Assembly (NCBI RefSeq): GCF_050003625.1
Contig: NC_134398.1
Location: forward strand, 73,089,635 to 73,153,634
Length of the DNA stretch: 64,000 nt
DNA from: Haematobia irritans
Lineage: Eukaryota; Arthropoda; Insecta; Diptera; Muscidae
Direction: 5' to 3'
Part shown: in pieces, positions 58,389 to 64,000 of the stretch
Numbering within the stretch: the first letter of the stretch is position 1
Layout of the letters: the number at the start of each line of letters is the position of its first letter
Position numbers and translations under genes: made by a program
Notes under the pieces: generated by a model
The model's input: the letters and a program-made list of their open reading frames with translations, nothing else
What the model was told of the DNA's origin: nothing
Database searches by the model: none

Positions 58389-58782
58389 ACACCCAAAGAA
58401 AAATTATTACCATACGGACTCAAATCAATACCGTACGTTATTGATAGTTAGCCAACGCCGTATGGTACAATATCAATACCGAACGGTGCACAAAGCATGA
58501 AAGTACCATACGGTATTATGAAAATACCAAAATGGTATTAAAAATAATAACTATGCGGTATTAATATTCATATCATTAAGTTATTGATGTATAGACAGTG
58601 TGGTATTACCATATAATACAAAAACGGTATTGGGTTTAATACAAACCCGGTATTTATTGTTATAATAGCATATTAGTTCAATAAAACACACGTAACAATG
58701 ACTTTTCCTTTAATACATTTATAAAATACATAGTACATACACTTCACCACTATTTTCATGCAAAATTATTCTTTGAATTTTA

Positions 58783-60058
58783 AAGGGTGATACGGTCAAA
58801 ATTTGGTCAAGGGAAAACGCGTGTAAATCGGTGAATTAGTTTATTTAAAAAATCAAATTATATTTCTTTTTCAAGTTCAATTAGTATAAAATTCAGGAAA
58901 AATATTCAGTTAGGCTTTCGCTTTTCCAAATCCGAATTGCCGGGCCTCACGCTTGACACCTGCCACCACCTTGTCCACCTTCTTCGCCGCAGAAAGCCTT
59001 GAACTGCTGCTCGTCCTTAGCAGTTTTTTGGTCTTCTTTAGGTTCCGCTTGACAATAGCCCAGTATTTCTCAATTGGGCGGATCTCTGGCGTGTTGGGAG
59101 GGTTCTTGTCCTTGGAAACCACCTGCACGTTGTTGGCGGCGTACCACTCCATGGCCTTTTTACCGTAATGGCAAGATGCCAAATCCGGCCAAAACAGTAC
59201 GGAACAACCGTGTTTCTTCAGGAAAGGCAGCAGACGTTTATTCAAACACTCTTTCACATAAATTTCTTGGTTGACAGTCCCGGAAGCTATGAAAATGCTG
59301 CTTTTCAAGCCACAGGTACAGATGGCTTGCCAAACCAGATATTTCTTTGCGAACTTTGACAGTTGTATGTGCTTCAAAATATCTGCTACCTCTCCCCTTC
59401 TTTTTGCCGTATAAAACTCCTGTCCCGGAAGCTGCTTGTAGTCGGCTTTGACGTAGGTTTTGTCGTCCATTACTACGCAGTCAAACTTCGTCAGCATCGT
59501 CGTGTACAGCCTCCGGGATCGCGCTTTGGCCGTCGTATTTTCTTTATCATCGCGATTTGGAGTCACTACCTTCTTGTAAGTCGATAGACCGGCTCGTTTT
59601 TTGGCTCGATGCACGGTTGTAGACGATACACCCAGCTTATTTGCGGCATCTCAGAGAGAGAGAGGTTAGGGTTTCGCTTGAAACTACCGGCAACTCTCTT
59701 TGTCGTCTCAGCGGCTTCCGGTTTTCGATTTCCCCCCGATCCGGACTTACTGGCTGTTGACATACGTTCCCCAAACACTTTAGTTACATTTGTAACGGTT
59801 GATTTGGCAACTTTTAGCGATTTTGCTAGCTTTGCGTGCGAGTAGCTCGGATTTTCGCGATGCGCGAGCAAAATTTTGATACGCTGCTCTTCTTGTTTGG
59901 ACGGCATTTTGACAACTGAAAAGCGAATTCCAAAATCAATAGGAGCAACATTCTACACGCACACACCTTCAAAATGAGGGGTGTTCAGGTTTTTTAAATG
60001 CAAAATTGAAAGAAATACGTCAAGTTTATATTGACCAAATTTTGACCGTATCACCCTT
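58783..60058 (-). mobile_element. DD37E mariner, copy 3
   Basis: 1276 bp. The ends AAGGGTGATACGGT and ACCGTATCACCCTT are inverted, with TA outside (58781-58782, 60059-60060). Inserted in the MITE 58389-60470. Confidence 0.85.
58910..59907 (-). pseudogene. DD37E mariner transposase, one frameshift
   Basis: The N-terminus (59907, MPSKQEEQRIKILLAHRENP, HTH SHAKLAKSLKVAKSTVTN) is open to about 59566. Extra AG dinucleotides in a (AG)n run near 59655 shift the frame. The catalytic part (59614-58910) has HRAKKRAG, VMDDKTYVKAD (E changed to K beside the first D), WPDLASCHYGKKAMEWYAAN and IRPIEKYW. The spacing from the D of WPD to the E of IEK is 37 residues. A local frame change after KKTKK alters about nine residues before LSAAKKVDKV restores it. 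Best preserved of the three copies, but still broken. Confidence 0.87.
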
Positions 60059-60470
60059 TATGTCCCATCACAGGCTCTGTATGCCTCAAGCTGTATGTTG
60101 TTATATTTGGAAAGCTTTTGTATGTCTCTTACGCATCTAATGAGAGAATGGTTCCGAATTTGTAAACATTAATAATACTAAAACATTTTATGCTTACGAA
60201 TACTTCGTTATATCCAAAAAATGTTGTTTTCCAAAAAATATTGCAATTAACGCGTCTATTTACTTTATGTGAACAAACTAAACTACTAAGGCGACAACTT
60301 AGTTTTTAGCAACGGCGACATATCATATGCTACGGGTATGTGATAGTTAATACCATAATAATACCGTATGTAAATGATTTGATAGAAAGTGGTATCAAAA
60401 TTAGAAGGTAACGTGAACCAATCAATTAATACCAAACGGTAATGGCCACGTACCGCCTTTTTTCTACCAT

Positions 60471-61789
60471 TGTAGTATCAAGTACGTGAAACTCAAATTT
60501 AAAAGAGAATTGTGTCTTAAATGTATCCTTACTTGAATTCTTCGTTTCTTTGGCTCGGAATCAATACCAAAATCATTTGAAAAAAGGCAAAATCTTTGGA
60601 ACCGGGCATGTTTTTTCAGTGTAAGCAGACGACAATCTCGCTTCGTCTCTACCGCAAAATCTCCGGATCTCAAGCGGTTAGACTTTTGCGCACGGGGCAT
60701 TTTGGCAAGTGAGATTGTCACTAAAAAAATACAGAAGTATTGATCATTCGTCGGAAAAGGGGCCAAAATACCGCAGATCCACATCAAATCTACACTGATT
60801 CTAACATTGACGTTATTTTCCACCTTTTTGCTTAGAAATGAAAAAATATAACGCTTTAAATTGTTGCATTACATATCAACCACCTTGTATTAAATTAACA
60901 CCCAGTACTAAATAAAATCCCTAATATAGTTATCAAAATTGACATATTGACTGGGTTCATGTAGTTCCTAACACAAACGTACTGATAAATTTTCAAACAT
61001 ATGTTTTCCAAATAATACCAGATGCCATTGCTCACTCATCAGAAAACGAAATTAATTTCAATTGAAATTTATAAGAAACCCCCAATATCATCTGAGCAAT
61101 TCCGCCAAAGTTACATAAAGAGAACTATAAACGAAAGCTATTAAAAAGCATCCAGCGAGAGCGTGCTTATGTACATAAGTACACATTCATTCACACAGAA
61201 TCTACATGATATTTGCCGTTGTACTCTAGACTTTGGACCCAAGGCAACGTCAGCATCACAAATGCAAATTTCCAAAGGAGAGCATATGGATATCATACGT
61301 ACTCCTACATATGCCACCCAACATAAAATTTAATAAAAGAATTGAGGGTTTGTCTAATAGACCAGATCGCCTACTGTACGAAGTAATGGTTAAGAAAGCA
61401 ATAGCAATGTGGAGAAATTAATACTTCGGGGAAATTAAGACGAATTCTATATTTCGTGGAAAATATTTCGCTGATTTTAATAAATTTCTTGTGTGAGTTG
61501 CGATAGGCACAGAAACAAAATTAATGAAGGCAATCTAAGCATTTGCTTAAAGCAAGTGTGTAGCAAAAATTGTGCGCCCTCAAAAGTGAGTAGAAACATC
61601 AAAGTCCAGTAATACGCCGTGTCTTTTGACTAGACACCAAAACCAATCCACTTAGAATTCTCTATGTTTATACAAAACTTCTCACGTCTACACAATTCAA
61701 CACACTCATGATTGTTCTTGATTTCAATCACTCTCACGTTTTCAGTCAAGCTAATGATTTGAATCAAGCTCATGGTTGTAATTACACCC
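60471..61789. other. non-coding region with MITE end
   Basis: 60545-60620 carries CTTTGGCTCGGAAT and CATGTTTTTTCAGTGTA, the inverted left end of the 14643 family. The rest has no supported gene. Open frames of ~60-120 codons show no domains. Confidence 0.45.
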
Positions 61790-62035
61790 TCAAAAAAAAA
61801 AATCGCTTCTTTAACATATGTTCCAAACATATTTTGCAGGAAGCACATATATTATTGGATACTGCCGAAACATTAATATGTCTGTTTTATGTGAACATAT
61901 TATATGTTTGGAAGCATTTTGAGCCCAAAATATTATATGCTTGGAAGAATTTTTCCCAAAGACGATTGTGCTCATTCCCTAACATACTCGTTATGTTCAC
62001 TTCCACGAAATATTTTAATTCTTGGCACCTTTTTC
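61790..62035. mobile_element. AACATATG-rich MITE, right half
   Basis: Inverted match to 46130-46440. The left half of the same family appears at 63330-63590, so the pieces may once have been one element split by 62036-63330. Confidence 0.45.
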
Positions 62036-62640
62036 TGTAATACAAATAATGTTGAAGAAATTATTCACTTTTATATTTTTTTTAAATTTTACCTTTCGCC
62101 TGCACGGAGAATCGAACCGAGTACCATACAGTTTGTAAGCCAACACACTATCCACTGGGCTACGTAGCTGTCATGGTCACCAGCAGATAATTATCGTTAT
62201 AAGTTACATTTATATAGCATAGTTTGCAGCGCCCACGAGCCCATGCAAACATAACATTATTTAACAGAAACATACATTTGTTTGCCACGTGGAGCAGTGG
62301 TTAGCATGTCTGCCTAGCATGCAAAGGGTCGTGGGTTCAATCCCTGCTCAGACCGAACACTTTTTTTTTTTTAATTTACACATTTATATTTATACTATAT
62401 TAAATTTTTATAATGAAACTTCGAAATGTGGGTTATTAAAGATTTATAGTCATTAACAGTGCTTGATATAAACGAAATTGACTGATTTTTGGATAAAATA
62501 TTATTTTTTTATTGCAAAAATAAAAATTTTGTAACAAAAAAACTGTTTTTGGTACAAAACTTTAAAATTTGGAAGGAATTCAAAAACTAACAAAAGAAGA
62601 ACGTGGAGTCGAGTATAAACATACATAAATAATTTTATAA
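62036..62640. mobile_element. inverted copy of the two-module tRNA-like segment
   Basis: Reverse complement of about 50880-51500. A family-2 tRNA-like head on the minus strand (62095-62165, with CCCACTGGGCTACG) and a family-1-like head on the plus strand (62283-62360: A box TGGAGCAGTGG, B box GGTTCAATCCC). The two point away from each other. Confidence 0.6.
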
Positions 62641-63329
62641 TATAAACATAAATTTATTTAGACGTGAACAGTTTTTTACTAGCATTTAACAACATCGCTA
62701 TAAAATGCCTTTTATTTTTCTTTAATAATTCATTTTAAAGAAAATAAACTTTTTAAATTGTTTTAGCTGCAAAACTCGAACTTAATGCCCGCTTTTATAT
62801 TTTAAGGTGTCCGTCAACTCCTCTTGGACTACTTATTAATAAAGAGGAACTAAACTTTGTTTTTATACATTTTACTGTGTAATTTTTCACTATTTCCTCC
62901 TTATTTCATTTTACTGTCCCAACTCTAAAAAGAGTATAGTGCCCTTTCGTTATTTTTATGAAGACCCCTGATTTCTTTTAACGAACCAAGAAAAAAATTG
63001 TGCCCATAATGCCAAAATGATAAACAAAACACATGTCCACACATACATAAAATGCTGTTCTCAAGGCGAAAACACAGGCTTTTTTTTCAAATGTCTATTC
63101 TCTTGGTTCCGAATGTCCATTCTCTTTATTCAAATTAAATAATATTTAGACTTAGCATATCAAATTTTTGGCCTTATCATAAACAGTTTTCCGAAACAAC
63201 TTACAAGCGGTTTCACAGAAATTGTTCTCTTTTGATTCTTTCGCTGTGTTATGTTGATATCTTTCGTCAACTCTCCCGGTTTCCATCTCTATTTCTTTCT
63301 CTATACTCTCTCTGCCGCTTTGGATAAAA
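62641..63329. repeat. non-coding region with block shared with 2830-3085
   Basis: 63000-63205 repeats 2825-3085 (CATAATGCCAAAATGATAAAC through TTTTCCGAAACAACTTAC). 63270-63310 repeats 23125-23165. No gene. Confidence 0.5.
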
Positions 63330-63590
63330 TATCACAACATATGTATGTTTAGTCGAAATTTATAAATTTATATATGTTTGCATTCACACATATGATTTTT
63401 ATGAAACATTTATGCCACAAACATAATATATTCTAACATATTAACATAGATGTCCCAAACATTTAGTGTTAGTTTAGGAACATTACATGTTTGCACTTAA
63501 ATATATTGTGTTTTAAAATTGTGCCCGAAACACACTTTGTTTATATCGGAACATATGAAAAACATATTTTTCTAAGAGTGTACGCTCATC
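63330..63590. mobile_element. AACATATG-rich MITE, left half
   Basis: Matches 23200-23440 and, inverted, 45480-45700. Ends AAAAACATATTTTTCTAAGAG. Confidence 0.55.
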
Positions 63591-64000
63591 TCACGTAATT
63601 ATGTTCACAATGGTAATTGCGTACTAAGTTTTAATTGTAAGAAAGTACCCGATTCAAATTACAACAATGATTTCTTACACTCTTCTTCTTTATGGCCGAC
63701 TATGTAACTACACTGTGTACATCGAATCTTGATGATAGGATTCGTTTGTTCTGTGGAAAGTCCTTCGAAGTCTTTCTACGATAGTTATACTCTAACTTAT
63801 GTTATCGGCTGTTCCAAAGGACAATAAACCCTGCCTGCGCCAGTAATACGTTTACACTGGCATGACATTGGAGGGAAGTGCTTCGGTGCAAGCATACCAG
63901 CAGTTGAAAACTAAGTACTCGTCGCAAGCATACCAGCTCTCCAAAAATAATAGCTTTACCATAAATATACTCAACAAGTAGGTAAAATATAAAGTCAGGG
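63591..64000. other. unassigned sequence at window edge
   Basis: Slightly less AT-rich, with GCAAGCATACCAGCA and GCAAGCATACCAGCT at 63890 and 63934. No gene recognised. Confidence 0.35.

Larger units (their letters stand above)
58389..60470. mobile_element. ACGGTAT-rich MITE split by a DD37E mariner
   Basis: The left ACACCCAAAGAAAAATTATT and right CTTTTTTCTACCATTGTAG parts share many ACCATACGGTAT-type palindromic words (58410-58600, 60330-60450). Without the mariner it would be ~0.8 kb. Ends approximate, no transposase. Confidence 0.5.

Noticed and set aside
60464..60823. 119-codon minus-strand frame
   Set aside because: It overlaps a MITE end and has no recognisable domain.
62283..62360. 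Possible tRNA gene (also near 918, 7690, 45830, 51380, 55510)
   Set aside because: A and B boxes are present, but no full cloverleaf with a 7-bp acceptor stem, and each is linked to repeated SINE bodies.

Overview
This window looks like repeat-rich nuclear DNA of a higher fly (Diptera, probably a muscid such as a stable, horn or house fly). It is AT-rich, has no operons or bacterial signals, and is filled with insect-type transposons. The fly assignment is inference, from the mix of Tc1/mariner families, Helitron-type repeats, tRNA-headed SINEs and LINEs. I found no convincing host protein-coding gene. Every coding stretch I can recognise belongs to a transposable element, and only one looks intact: a DD41D (rosa-type) mariner transposase at 54041-55126.

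Layout. 1-6.2 kb: fold-back or MITE-like elements and two reverse-strand copies of a repeat family built of ~150-bp units that ends in a hairpin. 7.0-11.9 kb: a nearly full-length two-ORF LINE on the minus strand (PHD-finger ORF1, endonuclease-RT ORF2, both reading right to left), with a SINE inserted in its 3' UTR. 12-17.5 kb: small MITEs, a truncated SINE, GGAGC-rich blocks and a piggyBac-type MITE. 17.6-20.2 kb: a hairpin-ended element interrupted by an internally deleted DD41D mariner. 21-23 kb: a DD37E mariner lying inside a Jockey-like LINE remnant. 23.5-30.7 kb: a nest of four elements (TIR element, then Helitron, then a second copy of the same TIR element, then a 153-bp-unit element). 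30.7-42.3 kb: one decayed RT/RNase H LINE split by three TA-flanked insertions. One of these is a DD34D mariner that itself carries a DD37E mariner and a Transib-like MITE. 43-53 kb: MITEs, LINE and SINE fragments, a 153-bp-unit element and a hAT-type MITE with a clean 8-bp duplication. 53.7-55.2 kb: a long (TA)n tract holding the intact DD41D mariner. 55.2-64 kb: tandem SINEs, a second deleted DD41D copy, another DD37E copy and more MITEs.

There is no gene pathway here, and the interactions are between elements. Autonomous mariners of three catalytic types (DD34D, DD37E, DD41D) and at least four LINE lineages sit beside non-autonomous elements (MITEs, a Helitron without Rep/Hel, SINEs) that would depend on such enzymes. 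Other copies in the same window supply empty-site sequences for several insertions, so much of the order of events can be read directly from this DNA. Boundaries given to the base were read from TSDs and termini. Others are approximate and say so.
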